Notes: a model not told the origin generated them from the sequence alone. Shown: positions 49,131 to 61,301, counted from the stretch's first letter. The stretch: 64,000 nucleotides of DNA from Dermanyssus gallinae (GCA_003439945.1 QVRM01002220.1:393501-457500), one strand, 5' to 3'. Program-made: numbers and translations.

Positions 49131-49280
49131 ATGATTCCGAGCTCTGAGGAATCCAGCGAGTTTAGCAAGTACGACAGTGGCGCACCACGGAGCCCTCCTC
49201 CAGCTAGTGCGTTCCTTCCAGAGCAGGCTCAGGGCAAGCAGTGGTTTCGCACGTGCATCGTAATAAAGGGCATTTTCTAG
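49131..49280 (+). CDS. Short protein-like open frame (49 codons), unassigned
   Basis: ATG at 49131 to TAG at 49278-49280. The product (MIPSSEESSEFSKYDSG, then APRSPPPASAF and QGKQWFRTC) has the mixed, acidic and Pro-rich composition of a disordered coding exon rather than a simple repeat. A possible acceptor-like TCTAG precedes it and a GTAATA follows TGCATC. I do not recognise the product. It could equally be a chance frame. Confidence 0.2.
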   Translation: MIPSSEESSEFSKYDSGAPRSPPPASAFLPEQAQGKQWFRTCIVIKGIF

Positions 49281-50714
49281 GCGTTGTTTCCTGCTAACGA
49301 ATTACGCAAATTGTAATGATGTACTTACTTCTGCTGTCTAATATTATTGTGAATGCTCTTGCGCATAAGCTAAGCAGACGTACATCAGTTGTCGCACCAG
49401 CAGTTGTAAGAATACGTCGTTGTACGATAAGTACGGAAGAAGTACGGCCGGCTGCCTCCCTGGTGTTCAGGCAGTCAGATACTGGGCAGGCTGCAACTGA
49501 AAGAGAATGCTGCTGCTGCTGCGTGGATTGGAGACAGCCTCTCGAGGAGCATGGCCCCCGCTCTGCGACTCTGGCTCCACTTCTCCGAAAGCTGCTACCG
49601 TATGGAACAGGCTACGGCTTTCTCTTGGCAGCGGTGGGTGCGCAATAGCCTACGAGCGAGAGTCGTGAGTTCCGAGAGTTAGGGGAAAGTTTCCCGGGAG
49701 AGGCGACGCACATTCAACCGTTTTATCCTGTAACGAAGAGAACACCAGAGGAAATGACAGGGGAAAGGTAGATAAGCGAGGCGGCGGAAAGAACCCGAGA
49801 GCGAGGAGAGAATAAGAAATATAATATGGAAGATACAGTTATATCGGGGGAGAGGCCAAGCTAAAAAGAAGGTAGAAAGGAATAAGAGAGAAAGATAGAT
49901 ATAGGGAGAGAGAGAGAGAGAGCAGGACACGAAAGAGAACAGTATGAAGGAAGGTAAACTAGCCGGAAGGGAAAAAGCAAAGGAAGCTCGGCCAGCAGCT
50001 CATGTAGAAGAGGCTTTGGGTCCTTGACGCAGCCGAGCGCAGACCGCAGGCAAGAGAACGCAAAAGAAAGGCGCCAGGCGCGTACTGCGCCAGCGTCTCG
50101 CTCCGTCGTCTCGCCAGTCCTGACTGTCGTCGGGAGCCGACGTCGTCATCCGTGCTGCCGCTAAACTAGACGCGAACAACGCGACGTTAATGAAGCTTAC
50201 GTTGATGAACGACATATTTTAATTTTATCTTCCTTACCTTGTTCTCCGACAAACGCGCCGGCCTTGTCCTGTCCCTCCGCTGGCGTCCGCTTCACTACTA
50301 TCTCGTTTCTATGCAGTCACCGTTTTCTTGCGGTGCCTTGTTGGTGAGCGTAAGTCGCAGATGGTTGGAAGCACGCCATAGCGGCTACCCGTCTTGCTAA
50401 CTAACCGGCAACGCCCTCTCTCTCTCGCGCGCGCGTTCTCTCTCTCTTTCTTTTTATGTCACCCGCTCGTTGCTTCGAATGAAACTCCCACACATTTTTG
50501 AAGAAACACGAGAATTGTCACAGGGCTCACAAGAGCCATTTACGGTTACACTGCTAAGCCAAGGCTGTATGTTACAGCAGCTTTGTGCCCACCATCCGCG
50601 CACACGTCTGTTCAAGGTACAGGTGTCTATATGCATATTTAATATGCATGCACTTGCTATATATATTTTTTCGATTACAAAAGTAAACACTGATCATCTC
50701 TTCCTTCTTTCCCG

Positions 50715-50716
<2 letters not shown>

Positions 50717-50775
<59 letters not shown>

Positions 50776-50786
50776 TATATATATAT
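50717..50786. repeat. Compound (CT)n-(TA)n microsatellite
   Basis: About 24 bases of CT repeat are followed directly by about 45 bases of TA repeat. Confidence 0.95.
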
Positions 50787-52140
50787 TGCACTGACTTTGC
50801 ATTTCAAGGTGGCACTTAATTTTGATGAAAAACGCGCTCGAGTTCCGGTTAGTCAATATAAATTTTGTCCTTTCGACAGACAGATCCTTCCTGCACTTCT
50901 AGTAGTACTTTGTATGGTTGACCCGTCGTGTACCAGGCAACGGCTGTTTCGGCTATTATTAGTTGTCGATAGCAAGTGTATTTGCCTGCTCTTAATAAGG
51001 TTTTGAACGGCCATCAGTTGTCCGTCAATATTTTTTTGGATAAAAGCCTCACGCATAATGGGGCATAGTAGTAATAGTAGCATCGCGTGTTCCTTTCTTG
51101 CTTTCAAGGTTGCTTAGCTTCAGCACATTAGGGGCAATACCGTGATTCATTCTCTAACACCCTCAGTGGTCAATCACGGCATTCCGTGCTGAATAGCCAC
51201 GCCTACGGGATCCAACAATGTCCTACTAAGACTACTCGAATTAGGTAAGTCCCAAACTCTGGCCGTCCGACGGAATATAGCTCAGCATGACGCAGGAGCG
51301 CCAACGTCATGTGTATCTTCCTTACGAAATAAATGTGTGTATGCTCTGCATTTCCGTGTCTCTGCTTTGAGTTTATATTCTATCTTGTATGCATTATTAA
51401 ATATTAATTTTTTGTTGCCCCTAAATGCATGCACATGCAGAAAAAACTCTAAGCTTTAGCCTGTGTGCTATCCCGACCGAATACGTATATTTGCATATTA
51501 ATGTTGACCACGAAAATAACGATAATTATCTAAGCCATACTTACGACCGCTTTTCGACGAACTTATGATATAACAAGAAAACGCAATGAACCTATTGCTC
51601 TGTGACGTAAATAGCAACGACAGATTTGGTTTGATTTGTACCGTAACGACGACATCTGGTCGGTTCCTGTTCAAACTTCATATTTGCCTTTACTTGATAG
51701 ATGCATACAAACCGCACCTACGTAAATTCGATTCACATACACAGATGATGTAGAACGAAAGTGGAGTACGCAGAAAGATTTTGGATTTGAGAAAACGAAA
51801 TGTCGCACTAAACGCGCTGTTTTAAAGAACAATTGCTTTTGGTAGAAACAGAGACGCTTATGTGCGCGTCTCCTAGCGTTTAGCGTACTTTGTTGCTGCA
51901 AATTATACTTTTTTTGAAAAGCTAAAGGGATTAAGGATATTTTTGAACAGAACTATAATAATACAGCCCTAGTGCAGCAGAGTGAATTTAACACAACCTA
52001 TGAAGTGATATGGTTTATGTTAAGATATGAAAAGCCAGTTTCAACGTTAAATGATGATATCACATATGCATATATATGATATCTATTATATTGCATTAAT
52101 TATATAATGATCGATGGAAAGGAAACGACGAAAATCGAAA

Positions 52141-53619
52141 CATCGAAAACACACACCAAGACGCCACCAGCGTGCAAACCGTTCAACAGTACGGACTGAG
52201 GTCGTCACCGAATAGCGTTCGTTCGGTGCCGCACGGGTGCGTGAGAGTGAAATCTGGTGACGCCAATTTTCCTTCAGAATGTTGCCTTCATCGCATGTTC
52301 CGCTTGCGACTTGTTTCTTTTCCGTTTGCCCCCGCCTGGAGCCGGCCGCCTAAACCCCAGCCAGACAGCCAGCCAGCCCTTCTGACGCTACCTTCTTTCT
52401 TCAGCAAGGCGTCGTCGGCAGCGGCATCCTCTCTCTCTCTCTTTATGTATATATATATATATATATATATATCTCCCTCTCTCCTTCTCTCTATATCTCT
52501 CTCGCTGTCTGTATATACGTGTAGCCTTTGTATGTCTTGGCGTGCATGTCTATGTGGAGAACGTTTGCGTACGTCTGTGATTCGGCTGCTGTGTACTTTG
52601 AATACTTCGACGGCGAGGCTGTGCGGATGGCGACCGTCGCATGGCGTCGTTTGCCGCCACCGCCGTCGCCAACGGCAACAACAACAATAACAACAACAAC
52701 AATAACAACAACAACAATAACAACAACAATAACAACAACAGCAACAACAACAACAACAACAACAGCAATAACAACAACAGCAACAACAACAACGACAACC
52801 ACAACCACAACAACAACAACAGCAACAACAACGACAACGACGAGGGCGACGAAACCCGCAGCCGCATGGCCGGAGTACTAGCGACTAGTGCAGCGCCTTG
52901 ACGTTGCACGCCTTGCTTGTACGTACATACATCTTTGCAGCGCGTAGCCGGCAAAGAGGCCGTCGGTCGGTTGGTCGGCGCCCTCGAACGCCCTTGACAG
53001 TCGTGTTGCTGTGCCCCAACTGCACTCTTGACTTCCAGTGGCGGCACTACGCCGCTACGCGTTATCATGAAGGTGATTCATCATCATCACCATCTTCATT
53101 CTCATCACCGTCATCATCATCTCCACCAACAGCAACAACAACAACGACAGCAACAACAAAGATGGGTACAACAACAACAATGATGGATACAACAACGACA
53201 GCAACAACAACAACAACGATGGGTACAACAACGACAACAACAACGATGGGTACAACAACGACAACAATAACAGCCGCGGCAGCAGCAGAAGTAGCGTTGG
53301 CTGCTATCTTCGTGCGCGTGATGAGAAAAGAATGCCTGTACATATTTCTCCAAAAGAAAGGCGGCTGAGAACGGATGCTTGCGCCCAGCGCATTTTCCTA
53401 CAGCGATGGGCCAGAGATGGGCACCGGAACGAACGCAGACAGGCAGCCAGGCAGATGGGTACTGAGAGAATACAAAACGCAGACACTGACTGGGTCGAGA
53501 AAGTCGTCTCGTGATGAGGAGGTTCAACGAGGAGGCTGCCAGGGGCGGCGATGACAGCACAACAACAACACACCGTCTCAACCCGCACCGCAGCAGGATG
53601 AGCGATGACCTCCGCTTTG

Positions 53620-53620
<1 letters not shown>
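52141..53620. other. GC-rich block with long CAA/AAC arrays
   Basis: (TA)n at 52448-52472, CT-rich DNA, then (AAC/CAA/CAG)n at about 52674-52840 and again at 53120-53275. In one frame this gives long poly-Asn, in others poly-Thr, poly-Leu or poly-Val. There is no conserved flank, so I do not call a gene. Confidence 0.5.
53159..53275. repeat. Minisatellite of ~27 bases
   Basis: Units of GATGGGTACAACAACGACAA followed by CAACAAC, repeated with small length changes about four times inside the CAA array. Confidence 0.8.
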
Positions 53621-53622
<2 letters not shown>

Positions 53623-53657
<35 letters not shown>

Positions 53658-53742
53658 AAGCGTGTTCCTCGTAAGGTGAGATAAGAATATATAAAAAAAA
53701 CGGTAAAAGTGTGAGTATATATATATATATATATATATATAT
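53623..53742. repeat. Paired (TA)n microsatellites
   Basis: (TA)n at 53623-53653 and 53715-53742 with about 60 bases of unique sequence between them. Confidence 0.9.
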
Positions 53743-54105
53743 AATGATTTAAAGTATATATATGTATAATACGACATATACACAAGATTAAGGATAGTAG
53801 CGTATACATGTAGTGAATTTCTATAACGAAATTAGATACAGAGGCAAAAGGCAACTACCACGATGAAGCAAGGAAGCGAATATTGAGAACATTGCCGATT
53901 CGATTGCAAATAGATCTGTGATATAGACAGTTCCGTAACAAATTGATTTTGTGATTATGACCCCCTAGTTTAATCAATGTATGCATTAACAATCTGATTT
54001 GTAGCAATATTCAAGGCTTATTTAATAATAATACTAATAATAAACGTATTTCTCTTTAGCATTTGCGGGTTAAACAATAAACAAATGTTTGGTATCTATC
54101 CAATA
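53743..54105. other. Unassigned AT-rich DNA
   Basis: No gene, RNA or element is recognised. Confidence 0.6.
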
Positions 54106-54109
54106 TGTG

Positions 54110-54180
54110 TTGTGTTAGACTCGAATCTACGACTCATGACATCAGTATTGCAGCCCATCTCCGCCACAGCATCTCGGGGA
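54110..54180 (-). mobile_element. tRNA-derived SINE remnant
   Basis: On the minus strand TGTGGCGGAGATGGGCTGC (A-box region) is followed at tRNA-like spacing by GATTCGAGTCT (B box, around 54119-54130). The body downstream does not match families 1 or 2. Confidence 0.55.
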
Positions 54181-54630
54181 ATGCCACAATACACTACAAC
54201 ATTTTTAATTAGTACTTAATTGTTTACTAAATTTAAAGCCCGATAAGTGCTCTTTTGGTACACTAAAATGTGTATTAAATAGCTGTATCAGCTATATAAA
54301 TTATAGGTTAGCCAATTTTTGTTGGTTAAGGGACCGACCATAGTCCATAATTGTCGACAAATTTATGATTGACCTATATTTAATTTTTAGGCGTACACAT
54401 ATTACGTGATGTAATACATGGTGAAATATATTTTTTATTATATGCTACTATAAGCTGTCACTTTAATTTGACAGATTTCATGAGGTTAAATGTCCCCTGT
54501 GCACGTGTGGGTGTGTTTTTTTCTGCCACGTTCTATTGTCTGTTAAGGCGCAGGGTCTTACAGTACCCACAGACCTGCCTCGCGGCGCATTGCTTCTAGA
54601 GCCGTTGCTATTTTGCCAAGCTGGAAAACG
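54181..54630. other. Unassigned DNA
   Basis: AT-rich, with no recognisable feature. Confidence 0.6.
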
Positions 54631-54632
54631 AT

Positions 54633-55108
54633 TCAAAGACGCTGTACGAAGAGGGCCAAGGGTCGTTTGTTATCAAGCAGCGTCCAGTTATGCCGAGGAG
54701 TTGTGATTTGAGCGGTTATGGCCCCCAGGATCTCAAATACCAGGGGGTAAGCGCGGTAGTTGCGCGCGAGGGCCACATACTTGCACCTCTTGGCTTGCTT
54801 AGCCGATCTCACAGCGTATCCGCAGTGCCAGAACATAGACAGTGTTAGGGTGTTGGAGACTGTTTCACCCCAGCCCTGAGCTGGGGTGAAACAGTTTTGA
54901 AACATCTCGCTTGAAGGGCTGTGGTCCGCGGCCGACTTCGCAGAGTGATCCGGAAGGCCTCTGAAGACATATTGGGCTGACGGTCCAAAATGCCATAGCA
55001 AAAGTGGTGTTTAGAACCACGTAGGCACGGCCCAGCGCTGCAAGGACATAGTGATGTTCCAGGTCGTGGTGTTCCAGGCCCCACAGTAGCAAGTTTGGCG
55101 TTCAGCAA
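54633..55108 (-). pseudogene. Possible retroelement C-terminal remnant
   Basis: A minus-strand frame ends with AKRCKYVALARNYRAYPLVFEILGAIT, of the pattern (Lys-Tyr, then Leu, then Tyr-Pro-Leu-Val-Phe-Glu) seen near the C-terminus of some RLE- and APE-type retroelement proteins. The upstream frame is shifted and interrupted by the perfect hairpin at 54859-54895. The identification is weak. Confidence 0.3.
54859..54895. repeat. Perfect 16-bp inverted repeat with 5-base loop
   Basis: ACTGTTTCACCCCAGC, loop CCTGA, exact inverse. It has the same geometry as the hairpin at 42758-42796. Confidence 0.95.
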
Positions 55109-56075
55109 TCGTATGTCCTCCAGGCGGATCCTAGTTAAATATAGCCGGCGGGTAGGAAAATAGCCATGTGCTTTTTAGGAAACGGGCAACCGCAAAAAGA
55201 AGAGCCCGCTTAGCTAGAGTTCTAAGTGGATTCCTCTAGAGGTGCATTTCTTGAGTAGGCAGCCTTCGCAGTCCGAGGATCCTCGAGGGGTAAGCGTTGG
55301 CCCCTCTTGGGTCGGTTCCTGGAATTCGTCGTGTACCTGTTGTGTTTATTTGCCTGTGTCAGGGTCGCCCCCAAGAGTGCGTGGCACCGGGTCCACCACA
55401 GACGCACATGCCCTGCACAACCGCAGGAGATCGAAGCCTTGACAGTTTCTGGCGAAATACCGACCAAAAGCAGCTCTCGCGCTCTTCTGTCGGGTGGGCA
55501 ACAATACCGCGAATGTTTTGCTTCCTGTACACACGTTTGTTTCGTTCCATGGTCACTAGCCCTCGTTGCCATTACTACTAGAGCGACCCGCGTCACCACC
55601 AATTTCAGCTCGTCCTCGACCAAAATCGATAGCAATAAGCCGTTTGCTCGTTCCTCGTATCAATTACCGAGACGCACCAATCCCTCAATACCCGATCCCC
55701 TTGTTACTGCTAACTAACGTACACCTGTCAGTAAACATCGTCACATCCATGCTTTTATGACCAATTTCCCTCATAGTGTAGCCTTTAATAAAAAAAAAAG
55801 AAGATCGAACAGGCGCCTCCGGCTGGGACGACGACAAGCAGCTTTTCATCGTACGGTAATCGTTGTAGTTTGACCCCGACACCAGCGGCAACGACCACAA
55901 TGCAGATAGTGCGTTCAGTCACGCCAGACATGTTCGCTACTTGGGCAGGCTAAGCCGATACCATATACCATATATGTATGAGTACTACAGCAGCCATTGC
56001 TGTTCCTGCGACGGTTCTATTTCGATTGCTTGCACTACAAGAATTATATTCCTGTTGCCTTAACTACTAGTAAAA
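55109..56075. other. Unassigned DNA
   Basis: Open frames on both strands (for example 55222-55635 minus) have no recognisable domain. No RNA or element boundary is visible. Confidence 0.5.
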
Positions 56076-56076
56076 T

Positions 56077-56247
56077 TTTCGGGCTGACCCTCAGCCAAGA
56101 TTTAACGTCCACGGGACTGCTTTTCGCATTGCTTTATAGATGGACCCCCATAAATACAAATGCGCAACGCTGGGGCTCAAACCCGCGCACCGATGTGTCT
56201 CCTCCGGTTGCGAGGCGCAGACGAATGTACCACTCCACCGGGCTCGA
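56077..56247 (-). mobile_element. tRNA-derived SINE, family 1
   Basis: The minus strand matches the 2.37-kb SINE closely, with B box region 56173-56183 (GGTTTGAGCCC) and tail TTGGCTGAGGGTCAGCCCGA followed by AAATTTT. The short repeat TTAACTA lies on both sides and may be the remains of a target-site duplication. Confidence 0.88.
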
Positions 56248-57330
56248 CCGCTGCTTTAACTATTACAACTACAACTACTACCACTACTACTTCCACTATT
56301 AGTATTACAACTGCAACTGCTGACAAAAAACTGCTTCTCGACTGCACGAGGAGGCACCGACTACTTCAAGGTCGCCGGATTCGCAGACCCTACGTCCACC
56401 CAGCGAAACTCATTACCACCCAACCTCTAGCCGGTAGTGAGCTGGCGCCGATCAGCATGACGCTTTAGCAGCGGCAGCGTTAGCTTTACCGTGGCCTTCG
56501 TCGGTGAATACAGAGCGTCGCTATTTCTCCTGTGGCCACAAAGATGCCAGCCTTTGACTGGCTAAGCGGCCGAGAACAATAACAACTCGGGTATCCGATC
56601 ATCATCATCATCATGTGTTTCTGTCTTTGGCCTGTCCTACCTGACTCAACCTCTTGTGCCTGATTGCGCGTTCACTCTTATCTGTTTGCTTCTTCCTCGG
56701 ATATCGTTATGTTTTCTTTCCTTCTTACTCGCTCCCTCTGTTTCTCTCTCTGTGTGTAAACCTGCTTTCTTCGTTTTCTAGATGGTCATCGCTTCAGCCT
56801 ATCTACCCACAGCAACAATAGCTGCAATAATGATAATCAGAACAACGACCACCACAGCAGCCACATCAATATCAGAAAAAAAAACAATAATAGTAGTAGT
56901 AGTAAGTGGTAGTAGTAGTATTAATAATAGCTTCTTCGTCCACTCCGCGGTGTCGGCCATCAGCGACCACAAACGACGAGCCCACTAACATGAGGACCCA
57001 CGGCGGTACACAAAAGCTGATGATAATCCGTCTTATCTCCGCTGGGTGGGTGCCTGTTTATGACAACAGCACATTTGTCCTTCGATTCCATCCAAAAAGG
57101 TATTCCCCGTCTCGGTGGGGTAAGCGGTGGCAGCCTCCCCCCCTTCCCGTCGTCGTCAACAACACCATCAACATCATCCATCGAGGCCAGCGTTTTTCGC
57201 CTGCTAGCGCTGCCATCGCAGGTCGGTGTAGTTGTGCTCCTCTTTATCATCTCGTGGAGCGGAGCTGCGTCGTTTCACCGCGCAACTGTAGCCACGAAGT
57301 GGCTTACCGTCTGGTACCCAAACCCCAGTC
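56248..57330. other. Low-complexity and unassigned DNA
   Basis: (ACT/CAA)n-like at 56260-56325, (ATC)n near 56600 and (AGT)n near 56895-56930. No gene is recognised. Confidence 0.5.
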
Positions 57331-57960
57331 ACCTACTCACTCATACATTGATACAGCCACCCACCCACTCATCAATTCGCGCAGCCACCTACCCACTCAT
57401 CCATTCACACAGCCACCTACCCCATCATCCATTCTCACAGCCACCTACCCCATCATCCATTCTCACAGCCGTCTACCCACTTATCCATTTACACAGCCAT
57501 CTGCCCCTCATCCGAACTCCCAGCCGCCTACCCACTCAGTCATTCACATAGACACCTACCCGCGCATCCATTCACACAGCCACCTACCCACTCATCCATT
57601 CACACAGTCATTTACCCACTTATCCATTCACACAGCCGTCTACCTCTAATACATCCTCACAGTCGCCTACCCCACTCATCCATTCACACAGCCGTCTACC
57701 TCTAATCCATCCTCACAGTCGCCTACCTCTCATCCATCTTCACAGCCGCCTACTCCATCCATTCGTTCTTACAGCCACTTACCAACGCATCCATTCACAC
57801 AGCCGCCTACCCACACATCCATTACCACACCCACCTACCCACACATCCATTCACACAGTCGCCTACCCACTCATCAATTCGCACAGCCACCTACCTACAC
57901 ATTCACATACCTATCTACTAATTCACGTAGCTGCCTATTCTCCTACTCACCTAACCTACC
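57331..57960. repeat. Minisatellite, ~30-base CCACCTACCCACTCATCCAT-type units
   Basis: About twenty imperfect units containing CATCCATTCACACAGCC and CACCTACCCACT run through this stretch. The plus-strand frames read Thr/His/Pro repeats, which would not indicate a gene. Confidence 0.92.
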
Positions 57961-58000
57961 CACCAATCCGCCCATATAATCAACAAGCCCACTTACCTAT

Positions 58001-58198
58001 TAAAGCTTTTCGGGCTGACCCTTAGCCAACATTTACTACATGCTTTCGCTTTGCTTCGTACGACTGCTTTCGCTTTGCTTCGTAGGACGGACCCCATAAA
58101 TACAAGTGTGCAACGGTAGGGCTCGAACTCGTACACCTACCTATGTATCTCCTCCGGAAGCAACGCGCACACGATCGCACCACGCCACCGGGCTCAAG
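58001..58198 (-). mobile_element. tRNA-derived SINE, family 1, with 12-bp target-site duplication
   Basis: The minus strand carries the SINE with B box region 58119-58129 (AGTTCGAGCCC). A 24-25 base segment (TGCTTTCGCTTTGCTTCGTA) is tandemly duplicated inside. The element is flanked by CCACTTACCTAT at 57989-58000 and 58199-58210. Insertion was into the end of the minisatellite region. Confidence 0.9.
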
Positions 58199-58210
58199 CC
58201 ACTTACCTAT

Positions 58211-58955
58211 CTATCCACATGCGAATTTACCCACACGCCAATTCTTCTACGATCTTCATCAGTTGTCTCTCTAGATGGGCGCATCATCAATCCGTCTACC
58301 CGCAGACCTATTTCCCCGTCCCTCTCGCATTTTCCTGTCTATTCATTTACTCCGCCTCCCTCCTCAACCCACGCATGCAGCCACTGAACGAAACGACCTA
58401 CTACTGGGCGATTACTAACGTAGCAATTGATGCACCAGCAGCAGCGGCAGCAGTAACAGTGGCGTTAATGCCTGCGCGTGGACTGGCGTGCTGGCTAACC
58501 GCGCGCTGCTCCATGATCAAACATTGTCGCCACTAGACTTATGGTATTACCCTGTCGCCGTTGTTATTGTCGACTTTCGCCACAAGGTGGTGCTATCGAT
58601 GGTAGCTGCACGATAATGATAACGGGGATGTTTGATGATTAAAAATATGAGTGTGTGTGTGTGTAGCTACCAACTGAATAGCCGTATAGGCGTGCGCAGA
58701 TGTTGTGTATGCTACCTCCTGCGTTCCAGTAGCTGCAGCAGCAGTGCGGGCTGATCCAGAACTGATTAATTATTAAGTGATCGAAGCGGCGCCTCGATCT
58801 AATCTATCTTCTAGATAAGCAGGAGGATGCGACAGAGAGGCGGACAACACACGGATGCCATGGAAAAAGCGTGACTGGCTAGAGGAAAATGGATAGCCGA
58901 TGGAGAAATGCTTGAGTTTTTAGCCGTCACGTTTAACGCCACGGGCCGGAGAAAT
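58211..58955. other. Unassigned DNA
   Basis: CAG-like and GT-rich short tracts. No gene is recognised. Confidence 0.55.
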
Positions 58956-58956
58956 A

Positions 58957-59345
58957 TTATATATATAAGAATATCATTCTTCTTCTAAAGAACATACAAC
59001 GCCAGGTAGAAGACCCGACGAGGTCGTTTAGAAGAGTATTCACAAAATGAAGTTCTTTTAATAGCTTTGCGAACACATTCAGCCACATGCGCATTTTATA
59101 ACGATCATTTTGATACCAAATGTATGGCGGTCCGGTGAATAAGATTTTACGGAGGGTCGAGATTAAGCGCACGCACAAATAACCGACTGGATCAGATCAT
59201 TTACTCGTCATAGCTCTAGAGGCACGAGAGCGCATCTTTCAGGCAGTAGCCGATAATCCTTCAGCAAGCACGATGGAAGTGGCCTGAAAGATTGGTGTGA
59301 GTCGCAGTAACGTCCACAGGGTATTAAGAGCCCCTTGTTCTGAGG
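58957..59345 (+). mobile_element. 5' part of a DD41D-related transposon, copy 1
   Basis: The non-coding 5' region (58.97-59.22 kb) is followed by plus-strand codons RERIFQAVADNPSAS, a stop, and KIGVSRSNVHRVLRA, a helix-turn-helix of Tc1/mariner type. The copy ends at about 59345, where a second copy of the same 5' region begins. Confidence 0.65.
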
Positions 59346-59354
59346 GATATACAA

Positions 59355-60500
59355 TACCGGCTAGAAGATGCGACATGCTCGTTTAGAAGAGAATTTGCAA
59401 GAAATGAAGTTCCAATATTACTCACGTTTAATAAGTTAGAATTATAACTCTACGACCATTCACAGTCGTCAAAACTAACATAATCAAATAAGTGCGTATT
59501 TTATGATATCATTTTAAGGCCAAATATATGACAACAAGAACCATAGTTGCAGAGTAATTAGGGTGTTTCGATGGGCATGTCGATATTCAGTGCACACGAC
59601 CTATAAACGACCTACTCCATGAGATAAATCATTTGACATAGATAGCCCTAGAAGCATACTCAATAAAGAAGACGGGTCTGCGTGTTGTCTTCTCTGTCGA
59701 AATCGTAATAGTTACCGAATCGTTCACAGGTACAGAGAGGCCGAGAAAATTGGCATCTCTCACATTTATGTTGAAGCACGGTGTAACACATGCGAGACAC
59801 GGAGGCTTCACTAGATGGGTTTTCCAAATAGACGTTTACCTTGCACTAACACGTTTGTGAACATACGTCGTCACGTTCGTCAAACTGGAGCGTACCACGG
59901 CTGAATGACGCTGGAAGACCAATAAGGGTAAAACACCAGGTCTGAAAGAGCGCCTTTTTCAGACAGTAGCCAATCACCTCTTTGTGAGCATAAGGGAGTG
60001 GCCCGAAACGTTGCTGCAAGTGGCAATACTGTCCACATAGTTCTACAAGCCACACGACTATATTCATACTGACGGCAGCAAGTTATTAAGTTTAAGCTTT
60101 GATGGATTGAGATCACACAGTGTCTACTATAACTGGTTTCAGTGCCACGTAGAGACCAACGCGGAGTTCCCTGCCCGTGTGTTTTTTACCGAGGAAGCTT
60201 AATTGTGTTTAACAGACTCAAAACCAGTTTTTTTGGCAAGCGAAAACCAGCATATGACCCGTCAACGTGGACGCCAGAAGCGTTTCTGCGTGAATGTGTG
60301 GGCTGGCATGTCTGGTACCTGCCCGCCCATTCACGGACTCCGCAACCACGGCTCAGATCACCATACAATCGGTAACAAAATGAGCGTCATAAAAGGAGGG
60401 CCCAGCATCGTACGTGTATACACTGGGGAGCTCGGAACCGCATGTAGTTTAATGCTACATATCTGTAGCGTGTTTCCCTGTTCGGCTATTTAGACACACG
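59355..60500 (+). pseudogene. DD41D-related transposon, copy 2, degraded transposase
   Basis: The 5' region repeats that of copy 1 (GCTAGAAGATGCGAC, then TGCTCGTTTAGAAGAG, then GAAATGAAGTTC). The helix-turn-helix region is degraded at 59945-60060. At 60180-60320 FTEEA and then MTRQRGRQKRFCVNVWAG match FTDEA and RQDRFSVNVWAG of the 7.4-kb element. The first catalytic Asp is changed to Glu, a stop follows, and the second and third Asp blocks are missing. Confidence 0.7.
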
Positions 60501-60639
60501 CTAATAAACTAAGCACGTGCATAGAGAGAGCCGCTCCATGCCAAATCAGAAGGGGATTTTTATGGCTGACAGATTGAGCCACTGAAGATAACTAGATCAT
60601 CAGAAAAAATCGCGATGTCGAGTGTCAAAATGGCGTCGA

Positions 60640-61155
60640 ACCAAATTGTAGCCCTCCTTTCACACCTCCGCCATCATCACGTGTAGTCAATAACCTCCCT
60701 GATAGTGGAGAGGCCCCTTGCGGCGGTGGGCCCCTGTGCAGCTATGAGGAGTCCGCAGCGCAGAACGGTCTACTCGACAACGTCCGGATAGCGAGAGCCG
60801 CAAGTCACACAGATGCCACTGCTATCCTTTTTAATTCTCATCATATAGCTCTGATACTGACCGTGTTCGGTCAAGGTATGACACAATACAGTAGGATAGC
60901 TAGCCCTTCCGGCAGTCGTAGCACAACCCGAAGTCTGGTATCAGGTGGCCCGCGATTACTAGTCTTACCCCTCTTATATTCCTTCGTCGTCCTTTTTTCT
61001 TGCGTTCGAATCGGCAGAGAGTAGACGTGTTCAACATTTGCTTCCGCTAATTGAACTCGTTTACCCTGTTCAGGAGTGACAATCGTAAGAAAAACTACAA
61101 CAGTGACCGAACAGACTAAGAGGTGTCGAGAGAGGTGTAAAGCCCACTCCAAAGT
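60640..61155 (-). pseudogene. Non-LTR retrotransposon C-terminal remnant
   Basis: On the minus strand TEHGQYQSYMMRIKKD, then SSGICVTCGSRYPDVVE, a stop, and TVLRCG match the segment after the RT in R1/Jockey-type LINEs (HGxFxxYLxR, then CxxCG and xxHxxxxC; the His is replaced at the stop). Several frame changes are present. It lies directly upstream of the 61.3-kb tRNA-like unit. Confidence 0.6.
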
Positions 61156-61301
61156 GTACCACGTAGTGCTGCCGGAGTTTCAACTCCACTCAGCCTGACA
61201 GGCGATCGTGTTTGATTTACAACGTCATCACAACGGGCGTTTGTTTACGTTTGGCGTCGCTTTGCGATCCCCTATTGCGAGAGGCTAACGTACAGCCACG
61301 T

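Larger units (their letters stand above)
48602..52140. other. Unassigned DNA
   Basis: Mixed composition. GC-rich between 49.4 and 50.4 kb with (AG)n at 49905-49922 and (CT)n near 50420-50450. (CT)n passes directly into (TA)n at 50717-50786. AT-rich from 51.3 kb. No host gene is demonstrated; see 49131-49280 for the one short frame that looks protein-like. Confidence 0.45.

Noticed and set aside
52550..53068. Poly-Leu/poly-Asn frames on both strands
   Set aside because: They are simple-repeat translations in opposite frames of one CAA array.
54633..55001. Confident assignment of the minus-strand frame to a retroelement
   Set aside because: Only one short C-terminal pattern fits, so it is listed at low confidence rather than claimed.
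57331..57960. CRISPR-like array
   Set aside because: The units are imperfect and adjacent, without unique spacers, and the genome is eukaryotic. It is a minisatellite.
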